Origin: an uncultured bacterium
Lineage (GTDB): Bacteria; Verrucomicrobiota; Lentisphaeria; Victivallales; UBA1829
Assembly: GCA_900548385.1 (NCBI GenBank)
Contig: URKJ01000002.1
Span: 131,819-195,818, forward strand
Reading direction: 5' to 3'
Length of the DNA: 64,000 bases
The position numbers and the translations under genes are program-made. How positions within the stretch are numbered: position 1 is the first letter of the stretch; each line of letters starts with the position of its first letter. The notes beneath the pieces were generated by a model. The model did not search any database. It was not told the origin of the DNA and saw only the letters and a list, made by a program, of their open reading frames with translations. Of this stretch, positions 53,477 to 60,593 are shown one piece after another.

Positions 53477-54178
53477 ATGAAAATCAGGCATTATACACTC
53501 GTGGAAATCATGATCGTCGTCGGCATCATCGCGATCCTCGCGGGACTCGCTCTCCCGGTGCTGAACAGTGTACAACGAACCGCCAAGCTGAACAAAGCCA
53601 CCGCAGAGTGTAATGCGATTGCCCTTGCAATCAAGAATTTCGAGACGGAATACGGACAAATGCCGAATCCGGGCAATATCGGCACCGACAAAGCAAAAAG
53701 TGCTCCGACAGCAAATGTAAAAGATTTGGATAATAATAATGTCATCTTCTCTCCGAATGAAAACGATCATTCCGCCGGAGATCAGGGGAACTCTGACCAG
53801 GCAAAACAGTACCGGACATTTTTTTCCATGCTGACCGGTTATCAATACTCGGATCCCACGAAAAAAACCGAAAGCGGCACAGGCGAAGACGATTTTCACA
53901 ACAATGCCAAAAAAATGACGTTCTTAGACCCGACTCCCGCATACGCCAATGGACAGGGCTTTCTGGACCCGTGGGGAAAACCGTACATGATTCTTTACAA
54001 AACAGACGGGGAATTGAAAAATACATTTAAATTGTATAATAAAACCGAACTGGAAGTAAAACTTTTAACTCCCATCGCGGTCTATACCGTTGAAGGAAAA
54101 ATGAACGATGTGGATCTCTCCGAACCGAATCGTTACGCGACTTCCTGGAACGGTATCATCACAACCCCGGAAAACTGA
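53477..54178 (+). CDS. GspG-like pseudopilin
   Basis: A 233-residue protein starting MKIRH-YTLVEIMIVVGI (hyphen at the presumed cut), with Tyr at +1, Glu at +5 and His, not Gly, before the cut. The hydrophobic helix leads to ALPVLNSVQR. Near the end it has GFLDPWGKPYMILY, the D-P-W-G-x-P-Y motif of GspG, the major pseudopilin of type II secretion. It is longer than usual GspG (about 140 residues). AAGGAG lies 10 bases before the ATG; a longer frame from 53435 has no such site. A second pseudopilin gene follows 19 bases on. Confidence 0.8.
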   Translation: MKIRHYTLVEIMIVVGIIAILAGLALPVLNSVQRTAKLNKATAECNAIALAIKNFETEYGQMPNPGNIGTDKAKSAPTANVKDLDNNNVIFSPNENDHSAGDQGNSDQAKQYRTFFSMLTGYQYSDPTKKTESGTGEDDFHNNAKKMTFLDPTPAYANGQGFLDPWGKPYMILYKTDGELKNTFKLYNKTELEVKLLTPIAVYTVEGKMNDVDLSEPNRYATSWNGIITTPEN

Positions 54179-54197
54179 AATCAAAAGGATAAAACAA

Positions 54198-54929
54198 ATG
54201 AAAAAACAGAATTTCACCCTCACAGAACTCCTCGTGGTAATTTCCATTATCGCTATCCTCGCGGGCATCATGCTGCCGGCATTGAACCGTTCACGAGTCA
54301 GTGCTTTAGGAACCGCCTGCTCCAGCAATCTGAAACAGGTCGGCGGGGTCTTCACTCTGTTCGCCAACGACAACGATGACGCTCTTCCGCCCGCGGATTT
54401 CGTAGCCCTTGCCACACCGGGAGATAGTGCGACAGAATTGCTGAAAGACACAAAAAATATTCCGTGGTATGCGGGATTGGCAAAGCGAAAATATCTGGAC
54501 AAGACCCCGTTTTCAAAAGAAAATCAGATGACGAAATCCTTTGTAAACTGCCCGCTGCTCTCCGGTGCCCCGGGAAAATACAATGCTTACGGCGTACCCG
54601 TAGGAACTAAAAATACCGGTACGGAAATTTCTGCAAACGCCGGCATTTTCAAACGGAAACGGATTGATATGGACGGTTCCCATGCTCTGGCAGCAGATTC
54701 CGCGTACAAGAAAGATGTCAAACAGGAAGCATATTTCCTGAGCGAAACAGATGGAACGAATTCCAAGGATGTAAATGGAGAAATTGCTTTCCGCCACATG
54801 GTTCGTGCCAATGTTCTTATGCTTGACGGAAGAGTGGAGAACTTTGACGTCAGCAAGGCTGAAAAGATTCTGACTTATAAAGATGGAAAACCCGAAGAAA
54901 AGCGCTACAATTTCCAGGAAGAGGATTAA
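54198..54929 (+). CDS. H-X9-DG type pseudopilin
   Basis: The 243-residue protein starts MKKQN-FTLTELLVVISI (hyphen at the presumed cut), with Glu at +5 and the helix AILAGIMLPALNRSR. The residue before the cut is Asn. HMVRANVLMLDG has the H-X9-DG pattern. The start at 54198 gives the intact prepilin motif; a frame from 54108 overlaps the gene before. It is co-transcribed with the GspG-like gene and followed by a terminator. Not next to any hydrolase gene, so its partner is unknown. Confidence 0.85.
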   Translation: MKKQNFTLTELLVVISIIAILAGIMLPALNRSRVSALGTACSSNLKQVGGVFTLFANDNDDALPPADFVALATPGDSATELLKDTKNIPWYAGLAKRKYLDKTPFSKENQMTKSFVNCPLLSGAPGKYNAYGVPVGTKNTGTEISANAGIFKRKRIDMDGSHALAADSAYKKDVKQEAYFLSETDGTNSKDVNGEIAFRHMVRANVLMLDGRVENFDVSKAEKILTYKDGKPEEKRYNFQEED

Positions 54930-54953
54930 TACGTTTTACCCGGTATAAAGCAT

Positions 54954-54987
54954 GAGCGCCGTCTTCATCGGATGGCGCTCTTTTTTT
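54954..54987 (+). terminator. Terminator of the pseudopilin operon
   Basis: GAGCGCC at 54954-54960 pairs with GGCGCTC at 54974-54980, followed by seven T. Confidence 0.85.
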
Positions 54988-54997
54988 ATCTATGCAC

Positions 54998-55040
54998 AAA
55001 AAAATCAGCGCCGCTTCTGAATGACACGGAAGCGGCGCTG
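54998..55040 (-). terminator. Terminator of the Gfo/Idh/MocA gene
   Basis: CAGCGCCGCTTC at 55006-55017 pairs with GAAGCGGCGCTG at 55029-55040; on the minus strand it is followed by seven T. Confidence 0.85.
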
Positions 55041-55067
55041 ACCGTTACGGGAATCTGCGTCCGGCGG

Positions 55068-56228
55068 TTATTTCTGGAACGATTTTGAAAAGTCAACCGT
55101 TTCAGAAGGGGCAACAGCTTTCTTGACGTATCTGGACTTCGCAATCAGCTTATCCATGATCTTGGCGAACTCCTGCGCATCCATCGGGAGCTCAACCGGT
55201 TTCTTTTTCAGTCCGGAAAGAAGCATTGCATTGCCGAGCTCAAGCCCGCGGATACCTTCGGTCGCGGGAGCGATCAGGGCGTCGCCTTTGAGAATCGCAT
55301 TGCAGAAGTTTTCAATAATATCGCGGTGCTGGTGAGACCCGTCATTGTTTACCGGAATATCCACATTCCAGATATCAGGACGGTTGAACTGCGTCTTCGT
55401 CTCCTTGCAGAACTTGGCGGTCGGGATCTCGTTTCGTTTGAAATTCAGTTTTCCGTCTTCATAAACGAGACGTCCGCGCTCGGCGGCGATCTCAAGCCGG
55501 TTCGTTCCCGGAGCTTCGCCGGTCGTTGCGATGAAAACCCCGGTCGCACCGTTGGGATACTCCAGAACGGCGGTCACATCGTCTTCCACTTCGATGTCGT
55601 GATATTTGCCGAGAGTCAGAGTCGCGGTGACTTTGTTCGGCATTCCGAAGAACCACTGCATCAGGTCGAGCTGGTGCGGACACTGATTCAGCAGAACGCC
55701 GCCGCCCTCTCCGCGCCAGCTTGCGCGCCAGTCGCCGGAATCGTAATAAGCCTGGGAACGGAACCAGTCGGTAATGATCCAGTTGACGCGGCGGATCTCT
55801 CCGAGCTCGCCGGAATCAATCAGTTCCTTGATTTTTTTGTGAGCGGGAAGAGTCCGCTGATTGAACATTGCGGCGAGTTTGAGTTTCGGATACTTCTTTG
55901 CCGCTTTTACCAGTTCTTCCGCAAGCGCCTTATGCACGGAGATCGGTTTTTCCGTGATGACATGTTTCTTGTTTTTCAGAGCTTCGATCGCCAACGGCAC
56001 ATGGAAATAATGCGGCGTAGCCACGATCACGGCATCGACATCCGCTTTTTTGAAAAACGTTTTCGTATCGGTGAAAAGCTGAATCTTTTCGGGATCGTAG
56101 CGCTTCAGTTTTTCCGGATTGATGTCGCACAGAGCTGTGAGTTTCGCATTGGCGAGCTGACCGATGCTGACCACATGAGCGCTGCCCATGTTGCCCACAC
56201 CGATAATACCGATTTTCACCTGATCCAT
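55068..56228 (-). CDS. Gfo/Idh/MocA-family oxidoreductase
   Basis: The 386-residue protein has an NAD-binding Rossmann fold starting VKIGIIGVGNMGSAHV, the EKP motif (93-95, with the catalytic Lys94) in HVITEKPIS, and GGGVLLNQCPHQLDLMQWFFG with a second catalytic His. Enzymes of this family oxidise the C1-C6 hydroxyls of sugars or inositols. AAAGGAAA is before the ATG. It is alone between two terminators and divergent from a GntR-LacI gene. The substrate is not visible. Confidence 0.85.
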   Translation of the reverse strand: MDQVKIGIIGVGNMGSAHVVSIGQLANAKLTALCDINPEKLKRYDPEKIQLFTDTKTFFKKADVDAVIVATPHYFHVPLAIEALKNKKHVITEKPISVHKALAEELVKAAKKYPKLKLAAMFNQRTLPAHKKIKELIDSGELGEIRRVNWIITDWFRSQAYYDSGDWRASWRGEGGGVLLNQCPHQLDLMQWFFGMPNKVTATLTLGKYHDIEVEDDVTAVLEYPNGATGVFIATTGEAPGTNRLEIAAERGRLVYEDGKLNFKRNEIPTAKFCKETKTQFNRPDIWNVDIPVNNDGSHQHRDIIENFCNAILKGDALIAPATEGIRGLELGNAMLLSGLKKKPVELPMDAQEFAKIMDKLIAKSRYVKKAVAPSETVDFSKSFQK

Positions 56229-56425
56229 TTTTATTTCCTTTCCATTGTTGACCGGTCTGTGAAAAATAGCCTTTCAATAAAATAACAGCGGGAGCGGGGA
56301 ATGCAATGTTTCTTCATGAAAAAACAGCAGAAAACTTGTATTCTTGTTATTCATTTTCCAATCGTTCCGGTTGAAAACGGAAAAACTTGTATTATCTTAG
56401 TAGACGAAACCATTATGGAGAACCT

Positions 56426-57445
56426 ATGCTGAAAAAGACGGATTACATTCAGAACAAGATCCTTGCGGAACTGCTGGAGCATGGAGCGCAAAAAGGGGAT
56501 CCGATTCCGTCACGGCATCAGCTCTGCCGGAAATATCACTGCTCCCGCACCACGGTGGAACGGGCGGTCCGCAATCTGGTGGACTCCGGCTACCTGTGCG
56601 CCCGCCAGGGAGCGCGCACTTATGTCCATGACATGCACCCGGACGACCGGATTCATACGCTGTATATCATTGCGGACTGGCAGCCGGGACAGGATATTTC
56701 CCAGAGCCTGCGTGAACTGCTGTTTCAAGGCGGAATGTCGGATATTCAGGTCATCGGCGTCAGTTCCTGCGAGCTGAGCGACCATTTTTCCCGGATCTGC
56801 CTTCCGGGCAACGCGGTCGCATGGCTGATGCCGTCGATGAGCAATATTCACGTCATGGATTTTTTTGCGGACAACAAAGTCCCGCAGCTGCTTCTGAACC
56901 GGAAATACAAACATTACAGCCACGTCATCACCGATTCCAAAGCCAGCATTCTGGAGGGGCTTTCCTGGCTGATCCGGGAAGGCGGACCGGAAGTGACCCT
57001 GATCGCACAGTCCGCCGGAACGATGCACCCTTACCAGTATGACCGAATTCTGGCATTTTTTGAATCCGCCGTGGAACTGGGCGCGAAATTGAGTCCCGAT
57101 TCTCTGTTCATCCGGGAATTCGATGACATACCGGGCGAAATCTCCGAAATTGCCGGAACGGTATTCCGCCGCAGACCACTTCCGAAAGCGTTTTTCATCC
57201 TCGGTTCCAATCTGGTGATCCCGTTCATCACGGCGGCGCGGTCTCACAATCTGAATCCGGGAACGGATTTCAAACTGCTGTGCTTCGATTGTCTGGACTC
57301 CCTGCGCGGTTATCCGGGAATCTGCATGCTACGTCAGCGTTTCGACCGGATCTATCAGGAGATCCAGCGCTGGCTGCGGCTCTGCCTGACTCCCGCCGGA
57401 CAATCCTTTCACTCGGAGATAAAAACTGAACTGTTGGAATTTTAA
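56426..57445 (+). CDS. GntR-LacI hybrid regulator
   Basis: A 339-residue regulator. The GntR winged helix is at residues 5-70 (IQNKILAELLEHGAQKGDPI, SRHQLCRKYHCSRTTVERAV), and the remainder is a LacI-like periplasmic-binding domain (TLYIIADWQPGQDIS, AWLMPSMSNIHVMDF, VITDSKASILEGLSWLI). The frame extends to 56387, but the ATG at 56426 has GGAG 5 bases ahead. It is divergent from the Gfo/Idh/MocA gene and probably controls it in response to a sugar. Compare it with the 17519-18979 regulator, which has a different sensing domain on the same type of helix-turn-helix. Confidence 0.85.
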   Translation: MLKKTDYIQNKILAELLEHGAQKGDPIPSRHQLCRKYHCSRTTVERAVRNLVDSGYLCARQGARTYVHDMHPDDRIHTLYIIADWQPGQDISQSLRELLFQGGMSDIQVIGVSSCELSDHFSRICLPGNAVAWLMPSMSNIHVMDFFADNKVPQLLLNRKYKHYSHVITDSKASILEGLSWLIREGGPEVTLIAQSAGTMHPYQYDRILAFFESAVELGAKLSPDSLFIREFDDIPGEISEIAGTVFRRRPLPKAFFILGSNLVIPFITAARSHNLNPGTDFKLLCFDCLDSLRGYPGICMLRQRFDRIYQEIQRWLRLCLTPAGQSFHSEIKTELLEF

Positions 57446-57521
57446 TTTTTTTTCAGAATCCGGTTTGCATTTTTCCGGAAACGGTATATAGTATTGGCAT
57501 ACAAGCGATACACAATCGCAT

Positions 57522-57597
57522 GCGCCCATAGCTCAGTCGGTAGAGCAAATGACTCTTAATCATTGGGTCCAAGGTTCGAGTCCTTGTGGGCGCACCA
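57522..57597 (+). tRNA. tRNA-Lys(CTT)
   Basis: A 76-base tRNA with encoded CCA. Acceptor stem GCGCCCA/TGGGCGC, discriminator A. The anticodon arm AATGA-CTCTTAA-TCATT gives CTT (reads AAG). The T-arm has GGTTCGAGTCC. Confidence 0.95.
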
Positions 57598-57734
57598 TTT
57601 TTTCTCCTTTTTCCTGAATATTTCCTGTTTCCTTGTTTTTGTGTGTAAAAAATCATGCGTTCCGGATAAAAACAGCTTGAAAAATCCCGGTTTCATCATT
57701 ATGTTTCCATTCTCAATCAATACAGGAATTTATC

Positions 57735-58880
57735 ATGCGGGAACGGGTGAAAGTACAAATACTGGATGCGGTGCGGAACGATCATGGAGAATCGTCCAAA
57801 AAATCCATTCAGGCGGCAACAGGGCTGGCGTGGGGAACCGTTTGTAAAAATGTGGACGGAATGATCAGCGACGGGCTCCTCGTTTACCGGAAAGAGGAAC
57901 CCAGCGGACGCGGGCGGCCGATCGGGCATGTCATGCTGAACCCGAACGGCGGATTTTTGATGGGAGTCGATCTCGGCGGAGCATTCTGGCGCGTTCTGTT
58001 CACCGATTTCATGTTCAAGCCGCTATTCAAAAAAACGATCCGGCGTCCCGACTATGCCGGAGCAGACGCATTCTGTCCGGAGCTGTTCCGTTTTCTGGAA
58101 TGTGCGCTGAAAGAAAGCTCTCTCCCATGTGCCCGGCTCTGCGGGATCGGAATCGGAATATCGGGTAATATTGATTCCGAACACGGTATCCTGGTTTCCG
58201 CAGCCAATCTCGGACTGAAAAACGGAACAGATCTGGCACTCCGCAAGCGTGTGGAAGAACAGTTCGGGGTAAAGACCTATCTCTCCACCTCACAGGCCGC
58301 CGCGGCATGGGCGGAATATCATTTCGGCCGCTACGCCGGAACCGGCAACCTGATCACTGTCGGAATCGGCGTCGGCATCGGAGCGGCGATCATTGCCAAT
58401 CATACGCTCCTGCCGAACCGTCCGGACCGTCCGACCGGTTACATCGGACACCTTTACCTGCCGGGGATCAACCGCCCCTGCGTCTGCGGAAACAGCGGAT
58501 GCATCGAAGCATTTTCCGGCGGAAATTCCCTTGCGGCGATCGCACGGGAACTTTATGCGGGCACGGCTTCCCCGGATGCAGCCGGTCTGGACCGGCTTGC
58601 CGCTTCCGGCGATCCCGAAGCACGGGAATTGCTGTGCCGGGCGGCGGATTACGACGCCTTCGGGATCGCATTCCTGGTTCAGATGTATCATCCCGACGTA
58701 CTGATCTTCACCGGAGCACAATGCCGGACGGACGGTTTTCTGTTCCGGGAACTTCTGCGCAGACTGGATCACCATGTTCCGCCGTTGCGCCGGGGCGGGA
58801 TGTCCATCGCGCTCTCGGAGCTCGGAGCGGAACATACAGCCCTCGGAGCCGCGCGGCTTTATTTCGAGAATCTGTTCTGA
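57735..58880 (+). CDS. ROK-family regulator, no catalytic aspartate
   Basis: The 381-residue protein has an N-terminal winged helix (VKVQILDAVRNDHGESSKKS, ATGLAWGTVCKNVDGM) and a ROK domain with GVDLGGAFWR, GIGIGISGNI and the zinc motif PCVCGNSGCIE. ROK kinases use an Asp in N-D-A; here the equivalent region reads YLSTSQAAAAWAE, so phosphotransfer is unlikely and a NagC/Mlc-like sugar-sensing repressor is inferred. It stands alone next to tRNA-Lys. Its target genes are not obvious. Confidence 0.85.
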   Translation: MRERVKVQILDAVRNDHGESSKKSIQAATGLAWGTVCKNVDGMISDGLLVYRKEEPSGRGRPIGHVMLNPNGGFLMGVDLGGAFWRVLFTDFMFKPLFKKTIRRPDYAGADAFCPELFRFLECALKESSLPCARLCGIGIGISGNIDSEHGILVSAANLGLKNGTDLALRKRVEEQFGVKTYLSTSQAAAAWAEYHFGRYAGTGNLITVGIGVGIGAAIIANHTLLPNRPDRPTGYIGHLYLPGINRPCVCGNSGCIEAFSGGNSLAAIARELYAGTASPDAAGLDRLAASGDPEARELLCRAADYDAFGIAFLVQMYHPDVLIFTGAQCRTDGFLFRELLRRLDHHVPPLRRGGMSIALSELGAEHTALGAARLYFENLF

Positions 58881-59028
58881 CCCGTTCCGCATCCCGCCGT
58901 CTCTCCGGATATGACGGAAAAATGCCGCGGATTGCCGGAAATCACCGGTTTTCTTCATCGAACAGAGCGGAAAACAGACTCAAAAACGGCTCTTTTTCAG
59001 GAATATTCGTTTTTTTTGAAAAAACAGA

Positions 59029-59056
59029 TTGAAAATATCAAAAAATGATTTATTAT
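59029..59056 (+). promoter_or_regulatory. Promoter of the GcvH-like gene
   Basis: TTGAAA at 59029-59034 and TATTAT at 59051-59056, 16 bases apart, 42 bases before the ATG. Confidence 0.5.
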
Positions 59057-59098
59057 TTCAACATAAAAACGAAAGGCTAAACGCGGAGGAAAAAGAAC

Positions 59099-59467
59099 AT
59101 GAAATACTACACAAAAGAACACCAGTGGGTCAAATTGGACGGCGATGATGCTATTGTCGGCATCACCGGTTTCGCCGCCCGTGAACTGGGAGACATCTCC
59201 TATGTGGAGCTGCCCCGGGAAGGCTCCGATGTCATTGTCGGCGACTCCCTCGGCATCGTGGAATCCGTCACCGATTCATCCAACGTCTATTCGCCCGTCA
59301 GCGGAACCGTGATCCTGATCAATCATAATCTGGACGACGACCCCGGCATCATCAATCGTTCCCCGGAAGAAAAAGGCTGGATCTGCAAACTGGAAAACAT
59401 CGACCTTGCGGAATTCGACGACCTTCTCGAAGAGGAAGATTACAAAAAATATCTGAACACACTTTGA
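59099..59467 (+). CDS. GcvH-like protein without the lipoyl lysine
   Basis: The 122-residue protein is clearly a glycine-cleavage H-protein in fold: starts with MKYYTKEHQWV, ITGFAARELGDISYVELP and ends with LDDDPGIINRSPEEKGWICKL (shown by parts). In active H-proteins the lipoyl-lysine is in ESVK; here the site reads IVESVTDSSNVYSPVSG, with Thr58 in the lysine position. The DNA (GTC ACC GAT) confirms it. It therefore cannot carry lipoate in the normal way. gcvT and gcvP are not nearby. AGGAGG-like GCGGAGGAA precedes the start. Possible roles are a regulator or a specialised binding partner. Confidence 0.85.
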   Translation: MKYYTKEHQWVKLDGDDAIVGITGFAARELGDISYVELPREGSDVIVGDSLGIVESVTDSSNVYSPVSGTVILINHNLDDDPGIINRSPEEKGWICKLENIDLAEFDDLLEEEDYKKYLNTL

Positions 59468-59517
59468 TCCTTTTTCATTCGTTCCGGCATGCCTCCGCAG
59501 AGCCGGTTATGAGGCAG

Positions 59518-59551
59518 CAAAGTCCCTTTGCGGGACTTTGTCTGTTTTTTT
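59518..59551 (+). terminator. Terminator of the GcvH-like gene
   Basis: CAAAGTCCC at 59518-59526 pairs with GGGACTTTG at 59532-59540, followed by TCTGTTTTTTT. Confidence 0.8.
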
Positions 59552-59582
59552 AGAATCATGCTCAGCATCAGGAAAGCGCCGA

Positions 59583-60578
59583 ATGCGTAAATCAGCCGAA
59601 CAGGAACCGTCACAGGAACTCCCGGATATGGACCGGGCGCTCGCTGCGTTTCTCGCCTATCTGCAAAATGAGCGGAATGCATCGCAGCATACGATAGACA
59701 GTTACCGGCTCGACATCCGCCAGTTCGCGGAAATGCTTCTGGAAACCGATACCGATTGTGCGCAGGCGGATTGGAACGGCGTTGATGTCTATGCGGCACG
59801 CACCTATATCGTCAAACTTCAGAAAGAGGCGGAAGTCTCCAAAACGTCGATTCTGCGCAAACTTTCCGGTATGCGTTCCTTTTACCGCTATATGCAGCGG
59901 GAGGGATATGCGCAGGACAATCCGTTTTCCAGTCTCGTCGCCCCGAAACGGCAGAAACTGCTGCCCAAATATATGACGGTGGAAGAAGTGGGGCGTCTGC
60001 TTGACACTCCCGCGATATTCTGGAAGGACGCATACGAAAAAGATATCGCCAAAGATGAGGAAAGCGCTATTTTCTCCTCTGCCCGCGATGCGGCGATCCT
60101 AGAAGTGATTTACAGCGGCGGACTGCGTATCAGTGAAGCTCTCGGCCTTAATATGGAAGATCTGGATCTGCTGTCCGGCGTAATGCGCGTCCTTGGAAAA
60201 GGCAAAAAGCAGCGGCTGTGCGGACTCGGAAATCCGGCGATCCGCGCGATCCGGAAATATCTGCCGGTCCGCCGGACACGGACAGAAAACGAGCGACGGA
60301 GCGCACCGGTTTTCGTCAACCGTTTCGGGGAACGGCTGACAACCCGCTCCTTTCAACGCAATTTCAAGCTGTATCTCCGCACCGCCGGGCTTCCGATGGA
60401 TATGACGCCGCACAAACTGCGCCATTCGTTCGCCACCCATCTGCTGGATGCCGGAGCCGATCTCCGCAGCGTTCAGGAACTGCTCGGTCATGCCAACCTC
60501 AGTACGACGCAGATCTATACACACATCAGCACCGAACGGATGAAAGCGGTCTATAACAAGGCGCATCCGCGCGCCTGA
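59583..60578 (+). CDS. XerC/XerD-type tyrosine recombinase
   Basis: The 331-residue protein has an N-terminal SAM-like domain (AFLAYLQNERNASQHTIDSY) and a catalytic domain with all residues: Arg in SGGLRISEAL, Lys in GKGKKQR, the H-x-x-R of PHKLRHSFATH, His in LLGHANLSTTQ and the Tyr nucleophile in IYTHIS. Such enzymes resolve chromosome dimers at dif or act as integrases; the length and motifs favour XerC/D, but no dif site was found to test this. AGGAAAG precedes the ATG at 59583; a TTG at 59538 overlaps the terminator. Confidence 0.85.
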   Translation: MRKSAEQEPSQELPDMDRALAAFLAYLQNERNASQHTIDSYRLDIRQFAEMLLETDTDCAQADWNGVDVYAARTYIVKLQKEAEVSKTSILRKLSGMRSFYRYMQREGYAQDNPFSSLVAPKRQKLLPKYMTVEEVGRLLDTPAIFWKDAYEKDIAKDEESAIFSSARDAAILEVIYSGGLRISEALGLNMEDLDLLSGVMRVLGKGKKQRLCGLGNPAIRAIRKYLPVRRTRTENERRSAPVFVNRFGERLTTRSFQRNFKLYLRTAGLPMDMTPHKLRHSFATHLLDAGADLRSVQELLGHANLSTTQIYTHISTERMKAVYNKAHPRA

Positions 60579-60593
60579 CGGTTTCACCCGGCT

